A stretch of DNA of 64,000 nucleotides from Lactiplantibacillus paraplantarum (GTDB lineage Bacteria; Bacillota; Bacilli; Lactobacillales; Lactobacillaceae): positions 992,001 to 1,056,000 of the forward strand of contig NZ_CP032744.1 in assembly GCF_003641145.1 (NCBI RefSeq), read 5' to 3'. Under the pieces are notes generated by a model. The model was not told the DNA's origin. It made no database searches and saw only the letters and a program-made list of their open reading frames with translations. Shown one piece after another: positions 18,232 through 26,818 of the stretch; within the stretch, counting starts at the first letter, position 1, and the number at the start of each line of letters is the position of its first letter. The position numbers and the translations under genes were made by a program.

Positions 18232-19270
18232 TTTTACTGATATGTCCCCACGGACGGTTAAAATCGGTGATACGACTACCAGTTTCACGTTAATTTGTGG
18301 CAATGATAATGTGGCAACGGACTTAACTAAAGTCACTTCAATTACCGTTAAATTGGGCAATACTAGTGGCTATCTTAAATCGGCCACAGTTGACCCAGCT
18401 AGTTTAACAGACCCAACGACTGGTCAAGTTACCGTTAACTTTACTGCTGACTTGATGACTAGTTTACCAGCTGGTAGCTATTCAATCGAAGTATGGGTGG
18501 TTGATAGTACCGGGACGTCAATCTACCCTAGTGATGGGTCAACCGGGTTTACTATTACCAATAACATTCAAAGCGCCAATGGCAGCACGATTACAACCAT
18601 TACTTTTGATGATTTTGTGGAAGCAATGAATAAAGCCGCAAGTACTATTGCTAAGGGCGATAAAGGCGACAAAGGTGATACGGGTACTGTTGATAATGCC
18701 GGATTGACCACAGCACCAGCTTTTGTTGAGCTTAAAACGCAAGTTGATAATAGTGCAATTGGGACTAACTTATATGTTGACACTCGTGACTTTGATAATT
18801 CTTCCGTGTGGAGCACGTTTAATAACTGGAGCAAAACTGGTGATAAATATGATGGCCTAACAGTTATGAAAGGTGCTCAGAACTATAATGGCCTCGGGCA
18901 AGCTATTCAAGCTAAGAAAGGTGAAACGTACACTTTTGCAGTCTACGCTAGATATGCAAGCGGGACGGGGACGTCATATATATATTTCAGATTAACTGAC
19001 GCCAACACCAACATATCATCAGCTGCAGTCTCGTTGGACGAGAATTGGAAAAGAGTGTCTGGGACTGTAACAGTGACTGAAGACGGCCCGATAAATGTAC
19101 GCATAGAAAGAGGTGGTTTGAATACAAACACCTTGCTAATTGCAGGTCTTAAGCTCGAACGAGGGTCCGAGGCAACTGACTGGTGCCCTAATCCATCAGA
19201 AATTTTGACACAATCAGATTACGCAAAAATACAAGCAGCTATTATAGCACTAGGAGGTTCTTTGAAATGA
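18215..19270 (+). CDS. Baseplate upper protein (BppU-like) with collagen motif and sugar-binding-like domain
   Basis: A 351-residue protein. Residues 1 to about 130 match the BppU N-terminal domain (beta-sandwich, GSYSIEVWVVDSTG). Residues about 147-157 form a short collagen-like GDKGDKGDTG repeat that should trimerise the chain. Residues about 180-335 are a jelly-roll-like carbohydrate-binding module ending LKLERGSEATDWCPNP, a motif common in phage fibre tips. The ATG at 18215 follows AAGGAGGCGCCTAAAG; the frame is open upstream but lacks a ribosome site. A role in host binding is inferred. Confidence 0.78.
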   Translation: MAKTLSFTDMSPRTVKIGDTTTSFTLICGNDNVATDLTKVTSITVKLGNTSGYLKSATVDPASLTDPTTGQVTVNFTADLMTSLPAGSYSIEVWVVDSTGTSIYPSDGSTGFTITNNIQSANGSTITTITFDDFVEAMNKAASTIAKGDKGDKGDTGTVDNAGLTTAPAFVELKTQVDNSAIGTNLYVDTRDFDNSSVWSTFNNWSKTGDKYDGLTVMKGAQNYNGLGQAIQAKKGETYTFAVYARYASGTGTSYIYFRLTDANTNISSAAVSLDENWKRVSGTVTVTEDGPINVRIERGGLNTNTLLIAGLKLERGSEATDWCPNPSEILTQSDYAKIQAAIIALGGSLK

Positions 19271-19512
19271 GTTTTGATTTAAGCGAATTTTTAACAGAAG
19301 GGTTAATTAGCAGTATTAACAATGGATTGATTCCATCGGACTTAGCAACTGTATACGCTGGCAATTATCTAGTAAAATCACTGATTACCCAAGCTCAGGT
19401 TACTCAGGTATCTGATGCAATTACAGCCTACAAGGCCGCACAGGTATCAGCGTATCAAGCACAGCAGCAAGAGGCGAATCGGACGTCTGCGCCGGAAGAC
19501 ATATTAAAATAG
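19267..19512 (+). CDS. Small phage protein of unknown function (81 aa)
   Basis: An 81-residue protein whose ATG overlaps the BppU stop codon as ATGA, with an AGGAGG ribosome site. It is helical, with a hydrophobic first half and a Gln/Ala-rich second half (AYQAQQQEANR). It sits between the last baseplate gene and the endolysin. I do not recognise the family; XkdX-like tail accessory proteins occupy the same slot in other phages but the sequence does not show that clearly. Confidence 0.62.
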   Translation: MSFDLSEFLTEGLISSINNGLIPSDLATVYAGNYLVKSLITQAQVTQVSDAITAYKAAQVSAYQAQQQEANRTSAPEDILK

Positions 19513-19523
19513 GAGGCAGACAA

Positions 19524-20690
19524 TTGAATAAGCACAAATTAAAGGCACTCATCTTAATGGTGGGCGCCATTTTTATGGCCTTTTTAATGGTCAATGTTAC
19601 CAGTCAGGCTGCTCGCATGGACATGGTCGATGTGTCGAATAACAACGGCTACATGAGCACCGCTGAGTACACATCCATGCGTAACGAGTTCGGTGTTAAG
19701 GCCCTCACCGTTAAGATTAGTGAAGGCACAACCTTCAAAGATGGCTATGCTGCTAGCAATATCGCTAATTGTCAAGCGGCTGGCTTATACGTCAACGGCT
19801 ATCACTTTGCCCATTATAAAACTAAGGCTCAAGCAATTGCCGAAGCTGACTTTGCTGGTCAGGCAGCCAAAGCGGCCAGACTACCAGTGGGCGCAGTATT
19901 GGCAACGGACGTAGAATCGGCTGAAGAACAAGGAATCTTGTCACAAGCAACCAATGACCGCAACAATGCCGCCTTCATGAAAGAGATTCAGAAGTTTGGT
20001 TATCGGGCCGACATTTACACGTCTGGATCATGGGCTAACAACAAGATGACCATCAAGGGCAAAACAGGGTGGGTTGCTGGCTACCCCTATGTCATGTCTG
20101 GTCAGAAATGGTATACGAATAACAATGCCTGGCAATGGTCTGGGTCAGCCCATTTCCGGATTAGTTACGGTGGGTTTGACGTTAGTCAACTTTATACTGA
20201 TTACTACACAGCTGGTCAAAAATCAACGGTCAAACCGACCAATAAGGATGCGGTTAAGGCCAACAACCAGGGAGCCAACAAAAACACTTCCAAGCCATCT
20301 ACGTCAGCCAAGTGGGTCAAGGAAGCGAAGACCTACACACTCAAGACTGCGGTTAAGCTGCGCACAGGCGCGTCAACGTCATCAAATGCGATCACTATTT
20401 TGCCAGCTGGAACCACGGTTAAGACGGACCAGGCCATTATTCAAGGTGGCTATCGTTGGGTGCGTCAACCACGTTCACATGGGTATGGTTATCTAGCAAC
20501 CGGCCCGGCAAGCAATACGCTGGAATATGTAAAGAGTGGTGCAACTCATACGTATTACACAGTCAAGTCTGGCGACAGCTGGTGGACAATCGCACAACGC
20601 AACGGCCTGAGCATGACTACACTAGCTAGCCAGAATGGAAAGTCAATTTACACCACTATCTATCCTGGCCAGCGATTGGTGGTGCGGTAA
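19524..20690 (+). CDS. Endolysin: secreted GH25 muramidase with SH3 and LysM domains
   Basis: A 388-residue lysin that hydrolyses the glycan strands of peptidoglycan. It starts at TTG 19524 after AGGAGGCAGACAA. Residues 1-30 are a signal peptide or signal-arrest-release helix (KALILMVGAIFMAFLMVNV). Residues about 33-215 are GH25, with DVSNNNG and ATDVES holding the acidic catalytic residues. Residues about 270-345 are an SH3-type wall-binding domain, and about 345-388 a LysM (YTVKSGDSWWTIAQRNGLS). The export signal implies lysis does not depend wholly on a pore-forming holin. Confidence 0.93.
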   Translation: MNKHKLKALILMVGAIFMAFLMVNVTSQAARMDMVDVSNNNGYMSTAEYTSMRNEFGVKALTVKISEGTTFKDGYAASNIANCQAAGLYVNGYHFAHYKTKAQAIAEADFAGQAAKAARLPVGAVLATDVESAEEQGILSQATNDRNNAAFMKEIQKFGYRADIYTSGSWANNKMTIKGKTGWVAGYPYVMSGQKWYTNNNAWQWSGSAHFRISYGGFDVSQLYTDYYTAGQKSTVKPTNKDAVKANNQGANKNTSKPSTSAKWVKEAKTYTLKTAVKLRTGASTSSNAITILPAGTTVKTDQAIIQGGYRWVRQPRSHGYGYLATGPASNTLEYVKSGATHTYYTVKSGDSWWTIAQRNGLSMTTLASQNGKSIYTTIYPGQRLVVR

Positions 20691-20953
20691 TGGCACAATA
20701 CGACGATACAACCAAGTTATTAATGGATATTCAAAAGGATGTGGCCGCCACCAAAACGAAAGTTGAGAACATCGAAGAAAAGCTGAATCAAGTTGATGAC
20801 ATTGGCGATAAAGCGGACAAGGCCCTGGCCAAGTCCATCGAGGTTGAGCACGAAATAGGACGGGTTACTCAGATTCAGAATTGGGTTATCGGTGTCCTAG
20901 TTTCCGGCACTCTAGTCACGTTAGTTATTTACATCGCAGAAAAGTTCCTTTAG
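20690..20953 (+). CDS. XhlA-like haemolysin/holin-associated protein
   Basis: An 87-residue protein overlapping the endolysin stop (TAATG). Residues 1-60 are a charged coiled coil (VAATKTKVENIEEKLNQ) and residues about 63-84 one membrane helix (WVIGVLVSGTLVTLVIYIA). This matches XhlA proteins, which lie beside holins in lactic-phage lysis cassettes and act at the membrane. Confidence 0.82.
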   Translation: MAQYDDTTKLLMDIQKDVAATKTKVENIEEKLNQVDDIGDKADKALAKSIEVEHEIGRVTQIQNWVIGVLVSGTLVTLVIYIAEKFL

Positions 20954-20964
20954 GAGGGAAAATA

Positions 20965-21342
20965 ATGATTAAAAAAATTAGCTTCAAGAATGCCGACGGA
21001 AGCTTGAATGGTAAATTGATCGCTGGGATCGTTTCCTTGCTAATCGTTTTGATTCAACAAGTCTTTGCCATGTTTGGCATTAAGTTTACTGGTGACTGGA
21101 CGAGTATTGTAGCCGTTGTTAACACGGTTCTAACCATCCTTGGTATGCTGGGCGTTATTACTGACGTTCAAACAGTGACAGCACCAACAGTTAAAAGTGA
21201 CGAGGAAAGCCAAGTTGAAGCGACGGCTAATAAGGTTGCTGACGAAGTTAAAACACCAACGTCCGCAGTTGCTGCAGCGGATAGTTCTGCATCATCTGAC
21301 ACCGAAACGGCGTCAGAATCCGCCTCACAAGCAGCAAAATAG
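20965..21342 (+). CDS. Holin, phi LC3-like
   Basis: A 125-residue membrane protein starting at ATG 20965 after TAGGAGGGAAAATA. Two membrane helices (about 18-38 and 47-68; KLIAGIVSLLIVLIQQVFAM and AVVNTVLTILGMLGVI) are followed by a soluble Ser/Ala/Glu-rich tail of about 50 residues. The N-terminal pattern KNADGSLNGKLIAGIVSLL fits phi LC3 family holins. It is the last gene of the lysis cassette and of the prophage late operon. Confidence 0.85.
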   Translation: MIKKISFKNADGSLNGKLIAGIVSLLIVLIQQVFAMFGIKFTGDWTSIVAVVNTVLTILGMLGVITDVQTVTAPTVKSDEESQVEATANKVADEVKTPTSAVAAADSSASSDTETASESASQAAK

Positions 21343-21352
21343 TGCTATAATT

Positions 21353-21384
21353 AATCCCCTGCGCTTCGGCGTGGGGGATTTTTA
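21353..21384 (+). terminator. Terminator of the prophage late operon
   Basis: An 11-12 bp stem with two G-T pairs closes on a TTCG tetraloop and runs into TTTTT. It is 11 bases after the holin stop and should end the late transcript. Confidence 0.92.
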
Positions 21385-21523
21385 TGTATTACCCGCCTAG
21401 GAATTTTGGTGCACATTTGGTGCACGCCGTGAAACAAAACGTTGCTATGTCAGTACCTAACCACCGTATACTACTCCGGGTGGGGTCATCAAAATTTTAT
21501 TTATGAGTAGTGATCATAAATTT
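21385..21523. other. Probable prophage end region
   Basis: No gene is present. The segment carries two close copies of TTGGTGCAC (in TTTTGGTGCACATTTGGTGCACG, about 21411-21431) and the motif CTCCGGGTGGGG. It lies between the last phage terminator and a bidirectional terminator on the host side, so it is the best place for the attachment site. I cannot identify the core without the other end of the prophage. Confidence 0.4.
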
Positions 21524-21567
21524 AAAAAGCGTCAGAACGTTGGTTTAACAACGCCTTGACGCTTTTT
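21524..21567. terminator. Bidirectional terminator
   Basis: AAAAAGCGTCA and TGACGCTTTTT form an 11-bp perfect outer stem, with CGTTG/CAACG pairing inside. T-runs are present on both strands, so it can stop transcripts from the prophage side and from the minus-strand lipoprotein gene. Confidence 0.88.
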
Positions 21568-21646
21568 GTGAATTCAGTTTTTTTGATGGGATGATACACA
21601 AATAACGTTTCACCAATTATGATGAGATGTTATTTTTCTAGTTGAT

Positions 21647-22438
21647 TTAGTCAAAATCGACATAGTCTTTAGTGACTGTGTAGGACGTAAAGTCTTTATC
21701 GGTGGCGAATTTTAGCTGTACTTTTTCATTTTTGTTCCAATTTTCGGTATTAATATACTGTGTATCGGTAGTCACGTTCGACTTATCTTTTAATTTGACT
21801 ACTGCGGAAAATGATTTAATATCATAGCCCGTAGTGTTTTTGACAGTCGCACTATATTCAATAAAACCAGAGCCATCGTCAGATTTATCGTTGAATTTAA
21901 TGGATTTAATTAAGCTATTTAAAGCTGTATTTTTGGCTGTGTTCTTGTTGGTTGCATTTCCTGATCGTCTAAGTTCCACTAAATAAGAATTATACTTCTT
22001 ATTAATTTTTAGATGATATTTTTTGTCTATTTTTACTAGAATAGCGTTGCGAGCATCATATGCTTTATCCCATTTAGTTTGAAAGTCAGCGTCATTATAA
22101 GACTTCAGTGCTTTTTTCTGATTTTTTAAACTATTGATGTAAGCGATGGCATTTTCCTGTAAGAAAGTGCTCTTGTACTTCTTAGAGGAGTAGTCCGAAA
22201 TCCGTGTAAGTTCAGCATTAATAAAAGCCTCATAATCTGATTTTTTAATATCTTGAATTTCAACGGCGTCTGTTAGTTTCCAGCGTGCTTCAAGTCCGCG
22301 TTCTAGACTAGCGATAAAAGCTTTGTCGTCGTATTTTGTTTTTGTCGACTTGCTTGACGAACAGCCGACTAGCGTAATTGATAATAATAATGCTAGGATA
22401 ATACCGGCTAATTTGTGTAGATGATAGTGTGTTTTCAT
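21647..22438 (-). CDS. Lipoprotein with C-terminal FxLYD-like domain
   Basis: A 263-residue exported lipoprotein. The N-terminus has a signal peptide and the lipobox LVGC with Cys26 as lipidation site, then a Ser/Lys linker. The middle is lysine- and tyrosine-rich helix. The last ~75 residues (FIEYSATVKNTTGYDIKSFS onwards) look like an FxLYD immunoglobulin-like domain. It lies next to the prophage end and on the opposite strand to the phage genes. Its role is unknown; it may be host or prophage cargo. Confidence 0.75.
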   Translation of the reverse strand: MKTHYHLHKLAGIILALLLSITLVGCSSSKSTKTKYDDKAFIASLERGLEARWKLTDAVEIQDIKKSDYEAFINAELTRISDYSSKKYKSTFLQENAIAYINSLKNQKKALKSYNDADFQTKWDKAYDARNAILVKIDKKYHLKINKKYNSYLVELRRSGNATNKNTAKNTALNSLIKSIKFNDKSDDGSGFIEYSATVKNTTGYDIKSFSAVVKLKDKSNVTTDTQYINTENWNKNEKVQLKFATDKDFTSYTVTKDYVDFD

Positions 22439-22656
22439 GATGAATCCTCCAGAGTAATGCTATCGTATTAATAATGTGAATTGTTATCCGGCAGTTATGT
22501 TAGGATGACGAGGAAAAGTTTCCCCAAGCTTTCCCGGTAGGCAATATACTAAACACTCTGTCGCTATCTTTTTATCGAAAATACTAGTGTTTGTTTTGAT
22601 ACTACATAAGATAGTGGGGTATTTTACATGTAAATTATGGGTAAGAAAATATTAAT

Positions 22657-23283
22657 TTAATTAAAGCTTGTCTTGGTAGTTGTCACTAATTTGTTATTAG
22701 TAAACGTGAATGAAACAGATGCCCCCGATTTTCCCTTAATGCTCGTATAGTTGATGATTTGGGCACTTAGCGTACCTGAACCAGAGATTGATTCGGCATT
22801 AGGTGTACCTAGTTTTGCTTCGACTGAGCTAAGTGTATCACCTTGCTTGATTCCGTTAACCGTGGCAACTGTTAACTTACTATTTGGCGTTAATGAAGCA
22901 TTGCTGTAGGCTTTAGCAACTGCCTTACCATCGTAAAAGCTGGCCGTGACAGTTGCGCCACTTAATGTTTTGCCCACATTTGTCCAAGTGTATTGGATGG
23001 CTTCTTTATCTAGCCCTGTAATACTAGTCTTAGTACTCTGATCGGGTTTACCAAACATGTTTTTGACCTTAGTCTCATCCGTTGCCGTGCCACTATTAGG
23101 TAGTGCGACCTGAATATCTTTATAGTTCGCGAGTGTGATACCGCTACTAATTGATTTGGAACTCGATGTTGACTTTTGGCTAGTTGTCGACTTGGAACTA
23201 GATGATGCACTGCTAGTATTACCGCACGCAGTAAGTGTTAATCCTGCTATAAGTGCCACAGTAATGGTGGTGATTTTCTTCAT
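22657..23283 (-). CDS. Lipoprotein, DUF3862-like
   Basis: A 208-residue lipoprotein with lipobox LTAC (Cys20) and a Ser/Thr/Lys linker to about residue 48. The rest holds two repeats of the pattern VKNMFGKPDQS and VEAKLGTPNAES, the SmpA/BLIP-like fold typical of DUF3862 proteins of lactobacilli. GGAGG precedes the start. The partner lipoprotein downstream points the same way. The function is unknown; envelope binding or inhibitor roles are known for this fold. Confidence 0.75.
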   Translation of the reverse strand: MKKITTITVALIAGLTLTACGNTSSASSSSKSTTSQKSTSSSKSISSGITLANYKDIQVALPNSGTATDETKVKNMFGKPDQSTKTSITGLDKEAIQYTWTNVGKTLSGATVTASFYDGKAVAKAYSNASLTPNSKLTVATVNGIKQGDTLSSVEAKLGTPNAESISGSGTLSAQIINYTSIKGKSGASVSFTFTNNKLVTTTKTSFN

Positions 23284-23520
23284 GGTAATTCCTCCAAAAT
23301 AATTACACCTTTTTATGACATAAGATTGTTGGTCAAAAGATGGTAATTGTACCGAATAGACTTGTATTATAATTTTATAAAATTGTTTAAAATATATCGG
23401 AAAGCGCTTACGATACTGCTGGAATTAAAGCAAGATACGGGCGCAGCTACTAGTATTCAAAATTGATAATAATTAACAGTTGTATAAACAATAACTATAC
23501 ATGGATACCTCAACCAATAA

Positions 23521-23539
23521 CTACTATACAGTATAGTAG
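23521..23539. promoter_or_regulatory. 19-bp perfect inverted repeat, operator-like
   Basis: CTACTATACAGTATAGTAG is two 9-bp arms around one A. The size and symmetry fit a dimeric repressor site (TetR/PadR/phage repressor size), but no adjacent promoter or regulator gene can be assigned. Confidence 0.4.
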
Positions 23540-24024
23540 TGTTAATATTTGGTGGTATTTTCATTATTTTTTTAATAGCGGTACATATTTATACTATAAC
23601 CATTATTGAAAGCAGATGTATTTTCTGGCCGACTAACTATTATAGGCACTCGCTACCTAACGGGTTATTAAAGTTAAGCGATCTTACTGAAGATTATGTC
23701 AGCCGATGAAATAAGCGTTCAAATACTGGTATGATCAATAGCACTTGGATTGGTGGTTATGTGAATGTTTTGAATCAAAAACTAGCAACGTCACAAACAA
23801 GTTATAGTTTCATCAGAGCTATTGTGAATGTTGTTATGATTGGCAACCATTTATCAACATGAGATGCACCTCAAGTAATCTTAAGAGCGTATGCTTTGAC
23901 ACAATGTATACAGACCAGCCGTTAAATTATCAAAATGAAGACCAGCAGCGTTTGTTTAGGCCATGTTAACTATGAAGCGAGAAGGCTCATGCCCCTTGTC
24001 GATTATTCCCATAAATAGCTGTAC

Positions 24025-24068
24025 AAAAACGCCCGCCACCAGTCACAAATGACTAGTCAGCGGGCGTT
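24025..24068 (-). terminator. Terminator of the universal stress gene
   Basis: AACGCCCGC and GCGGGCGTT form a perfect 9-bp stem. On the minus strand it is followed by TTTTT, ten bases after the stop of the stress gene. Confidence 0.9.
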
Positions 24069-24078
24069 ATAATTAGTA

Positions 24079-24519
24079 TTAGCGAACGACAATCACGTTA
24101 CAAGGTGCGTGGTCAACCACGTAACTCGTAGTCGAACCAACGGCCACGCGGTGTGGTGAATTGGTTCCGGTGGCGCCAAGCACAATCAGGTCAATTTCAG
24201 GGTGCTGCTTGGCGTAGTCCTCAATGGTATGTTTTGGGATCCCATAACTGATTTCAGTCTTTAAGTTAGGCGCGGACGTGGTGGCGACAAATTGTTGTCG
24301 CTGCCGCATGGCGTCCTTTGCGTGCGCGGCTTCCGCATCCAATAGTTCGGATAGCACTGGGTCAAGCGCAGGGGTGTGGTAAGCACTGTCATCGACGACA
24401 TACAGTGCCGTGAGGTTTGCTTGGTGACGTTGTGCAATGTTGACGGCCTCGGTAAAGGCAGCTTGGGCAGCGTCGGAACTATCAACAGGAACTAGAATAT
24501 TAGTATAACGGCTTGGCAT
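24079..24519 (-). CDS. Universal stress protein UspA family
   Basis: A 146-residue single-domain Usp. The N-terminus YTNILVPVDSSDAAQAA and the C-terminal nucleotide-binding motif GATGTNSPHRVAVGSTT (G-x2-G-x9-G-S/T) mark the ATP-binding UspA class. I chose the ATG at 24519 because GGAGG lies 8 bases ahead; the GTG three codons upstream falls within that ribosome site. It is monocistronic with its own terminator. Confidence 0.92.
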   Translation of the reverse strand: MPSRYTNILVPVDSSDAAQAAFTEAVNIAQRHQANLTALYVVDDSAYHTPALDPVLSELLDAEAAHAKDAMRQRQQFVATTSAPNLKTEISYGIPKHTIEDYAKQHPEIDLIVLGATGTNSPHRVAVGSTTSYVVDHAPCNVIVVR

Positions 24520-24651
24520 CTTAACCACCTCCAGTTATCTTTATTATAATTATAATGGATTAATAGCTCGCAATAAAATTAAACGCACCTAGTGGGCAAG
24601 TTTCATGAACTAGCGTATATTATAGACAGTAAATTTCTTTGGGGGTCAGGC

Positions 24652-25959
24652 ATGATTAGGCAAGTACAAAAGACGTTATTAAAATTTGAACGGGTTGTTG
24701 AACGTCAACGGTATTGGCGCGCATTGCGCGATACGTTAACGTTACTTTTCCCGTTTGTCTTAATTGGGGCGTACGTTAGTTTTTTGAATCAAGCAATTTT
24801 TCAGCGTAATGGTTTTTTGAATCATATTTATGGCATCAGTCGTTGGTTTCCAGGTTTTAAGCGGTTGACCACGTACACGACGATGCTCAATCTGAGTATT
24901 AACGGCATTATTGCCGTAATTGCCGCCTTTGCTGCGGCTAATTTTGTGGCTCGATCGGCACACCGTGATAATTTACTGGCAGGCTTGACAGCAGCAATTA
25001 GTTTTATGATGCTTAATATTAATTATAATTTTTTTAGTGCGCATGGGCAGGCTAGTGGTAGCCGCTTTTTAGAGAATAATTTAGGCACGCAAGGTATTTT
25101 TTTAGCATTATTAGTTGGTTTATTGACGGGCTGGTTTTTCAGCCACTTAGCCCGGCGCGCACATAGCCATCAGGAATTAGAGACACAGACTCATTTACTC
25201 GCACGGGCGCGCAATAATTGGGTACCGATGGTCGTTGCATTACTTGTTTTCAGTCTACTAGGATATGGACTTAGCTTTGTTAGCAAAGGTGGGTTGAACG
25301 GGCTATTTTACGCAGTCTTCACCTTGCCATTCAGCAATCCTGGTGCTGCGATACTGGCAATTGTTGGGGTAGCTTCACTCAGTAACTTATATTGGTTGAT
25401 TGGTATCATGGGGCCAGTTGATTTTAGTGGTAATAGTGCAACGAGTACGGTTCAAAATTTGGAGTATGCACTACAACACGGTTCTGCGTGGGGCGCGCCT
25501 AATCCGGTGACCTTGCATACGTTGTTTGACGCCTTTGCGAATGTCGGTGGTCCGGGGATGACCCTCGCACTATTGATTGCGATTTTGTGGCGTTCACGTA
25601 ACCATAATTATCGGCTGGTCGCGAAAACCAGCGCGTTACCAGTGTTATTTAATCTCAATCAGCCCTTACTTGTTGGGCTACCGATTGCGTATAGTCCGCT
25701 ATTAGCCATTCCGTTCTTGTTAGCGCCGCTTGCCAGTATGGTGATTACTTGGTGTGCTTTGAAGCTACAATGGATGCCGCCGGTTGTTTATCCGGTTAGT
25801 AAAACCATGCCCGGCTTTTTAACAGGGTGGCTAGGAACTGGTGGCGACTGGCGGGCGTTGTTAGTCAGTCTAATCAATATCGCGGTCGCAACTGCGATTT
25901 ACTTACCATTTATTTTGTTAGCAAATCAAGTCGATGAGGGGGCGCAGGCGGATGCTTAA
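24652..25959 (+). CDS. PTS IIC-like membrane protein (lactose/cellobiose family), altered active site
   Basis: A 435-residue polytopic membrane protein with about ten hydrophobic segments, clearly related to CelB/ChbC-type EIIC permeases (VLFNLNQPLLVGLPIAYSP, LLAIPFLLAP). Two residues that define the sugar site in that family differ: the usual GIHG is GIMG (Met253) and the usual FNxNEP is FNLNQP (Gln337). No EIIA or EIIB gene is near. It may transport without phosphorylation or have another role. ATG 24652 follows GGGGGTCAGG; the next gene overlaps by eight bases, implying an operon. Confidence 0.82.
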   Translation: MIRQVQKTLLKFERVVERQRYWRALRDTLTLLFPFVLIGAYVSFLNQAIFQRNGFLNHIYGISRWFPGFKRLTTYTTMLNLSINGIIAVIAAFAAANFVARSAHRDNLLAGLTAAISFMMLNINYNFFSAHGQASGSRFLENNLGTQGIFLALLVGLLTGWFFSHLARRAHSHQELETQTHLLARARNNWVPMVVALLVFSLLGYGLSFVSKGGLNGLFYAVFTLPFSNPGAAILAIVGVASLSNLYWLIGIMGPVDFSGNSATSTVQNLEYALQHGSAWGAPNPVTLHTLFDAFANVGGPGMTLALLIAILWRSRNHNYRLVAKTSALPVLFNLNQPLLVGLPIAYSPLLAIPFLLAPLASMVITWCALKLQWMPPVVYPVSKTMPGFLTGWLGTGGDWRALLVSLINIAVATAIYLPFILLANQVDEGAQADA

Positions 25960-26818
25960 ACGAGATTGGTGGCGGTGGTTACTCGGGCTAGGCTTGTTGA
26001 TTGCCGTCTGCTGGCCAGCTTATACTTGGAGTCAAGCTAATATTAAAACGTTAAAAAACACTGGTCGCACCCGGATGGCCCCGGTCATTATGGTGCCCGG
26101 GTCAAGCGCATCGCAAAATCGGTTTGATAGCTTGATTACTGAACTGGGGAAGGAAACACCGCAAAAGCACAGTGTGTTGAAACTAACGGTCCAAACGGAT
26201 GGTTCAATCAAGTACAGTGGTTCGATTGCAGCTAATGACAATGAACCGTTTATCGTGATTGGCTTTGCCAATAACCATGACGGTAAGGCCAATATCGATA
26301 AGCAGGCGGTTTGGTTAAATACAGCATTTAAAGCACTAGTCAAGACTTATCATTTTAATCATTTCTACGCATTGGGGCATTCCAACGGTGGTCTGATCTG
26401 GACCCTTTTCTTAGAACGCTACTTAAAAGAAAGTCCTAAGGTACACATTGACCGGTTGATGACGATTGCTTCGCCGTATAACATGGAATCGACGAGCACT
26501 ACGGCCAAGACGAGCATGTTTAAGGAGTTATATCGTTATCGGACGGGGTTGCCACGCTCGCTGACGGTTTACTCGATTGCGGGAACCGAGAATTATACGA
26601 GTGATGGGACCGTGCCGTACAATAGTGTCAATTATGGCAAGTACATTTTTCAAGATCAGGTCAAACATTTTACGGAAATTACAGTAACGGGAGCCAATAC
26701 GGCGCACTCGGACCTCCCACAAAATAAGCAGATCGTTAGCTTGATCCGTCAGTACTTGTTAGCCGAAACGTTACCGAACAAGGAACGACAGCAAAACGCC
26801 CAACGGGTACAAAATTAG
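25952..26818 (+). CDS. Membrane-anchored alpha/beta hydrolase, DUF915 type
   Basis: A 288-residue hydrolase with an N-terminal membrane anchor or signal (WRWLLGLGLLIAVCWPAYTW). GHSNGG holds the nucleophile Ser144, SDGTVP gives the likely acid, and AHSDLPQNK the catalytic His. VIMVPGSSAS is the oxyanion-side loop. These match DUF915 cell-surface hydrolases of lactobacilli; the substrate is unknown. The start at ATG 25952 overlaps the EIIC-like gene by eight bases, so the two are probably translated together. Confidence 0.85.
   Translation: MLKRDWWRWLLGLGLLIAVCWPAYTWSQANIKTLKNTGRTRMAPVIMVPGSSASQNRFDSLITELGKETPQKHSVLKLTVQTDGSIKYSGSIAANDNEPFIVIGFANNHDGKANIDKQAVWLNTAFKALVKTYHFNHFYALGHSNGGLIWTLFLERYLKESPKVHIDRLMTIASPYNMESTSTTAKTSMFKELYRYRTGLPRSLTVYSIAGTENYTSDGTVPYNSVNYGKYIFQDQVKHFTEITVTGANTAHSDLPQNKQIVSLIRQYLLAETLPNKERQQNAQRVQN

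Larger units (their letters stand above)
23284..24078. other. Long AT-rich intergenic region
   Basis: No convincing gene is present. A 43-codon ORF (23731-23862, plus) lacks a ribosome site and looks accidental. The region holds a cre-like sequence with two end mismatches (GGAAAGCGCTTACG, 23399-23412) and a perfect 19-bp inverted repeat at 23521-23539. The low coding content and proximity to the prophage suggest decayed DNA. Confidence 0.5.

Noticed and set aside
21411..21431. Twin TTGGTGCAC motifs read as a CRISPR-like or iteron array
   Set aside because: Only two copies, spaced by a few bases; too few for either. They are kept only as a hint for the attachment region.
23731..23862. Forty-three-codon ORF between the lipoprotein and stress genes
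   Set aside because: No ribosome site and no recognisable features; likely chance.
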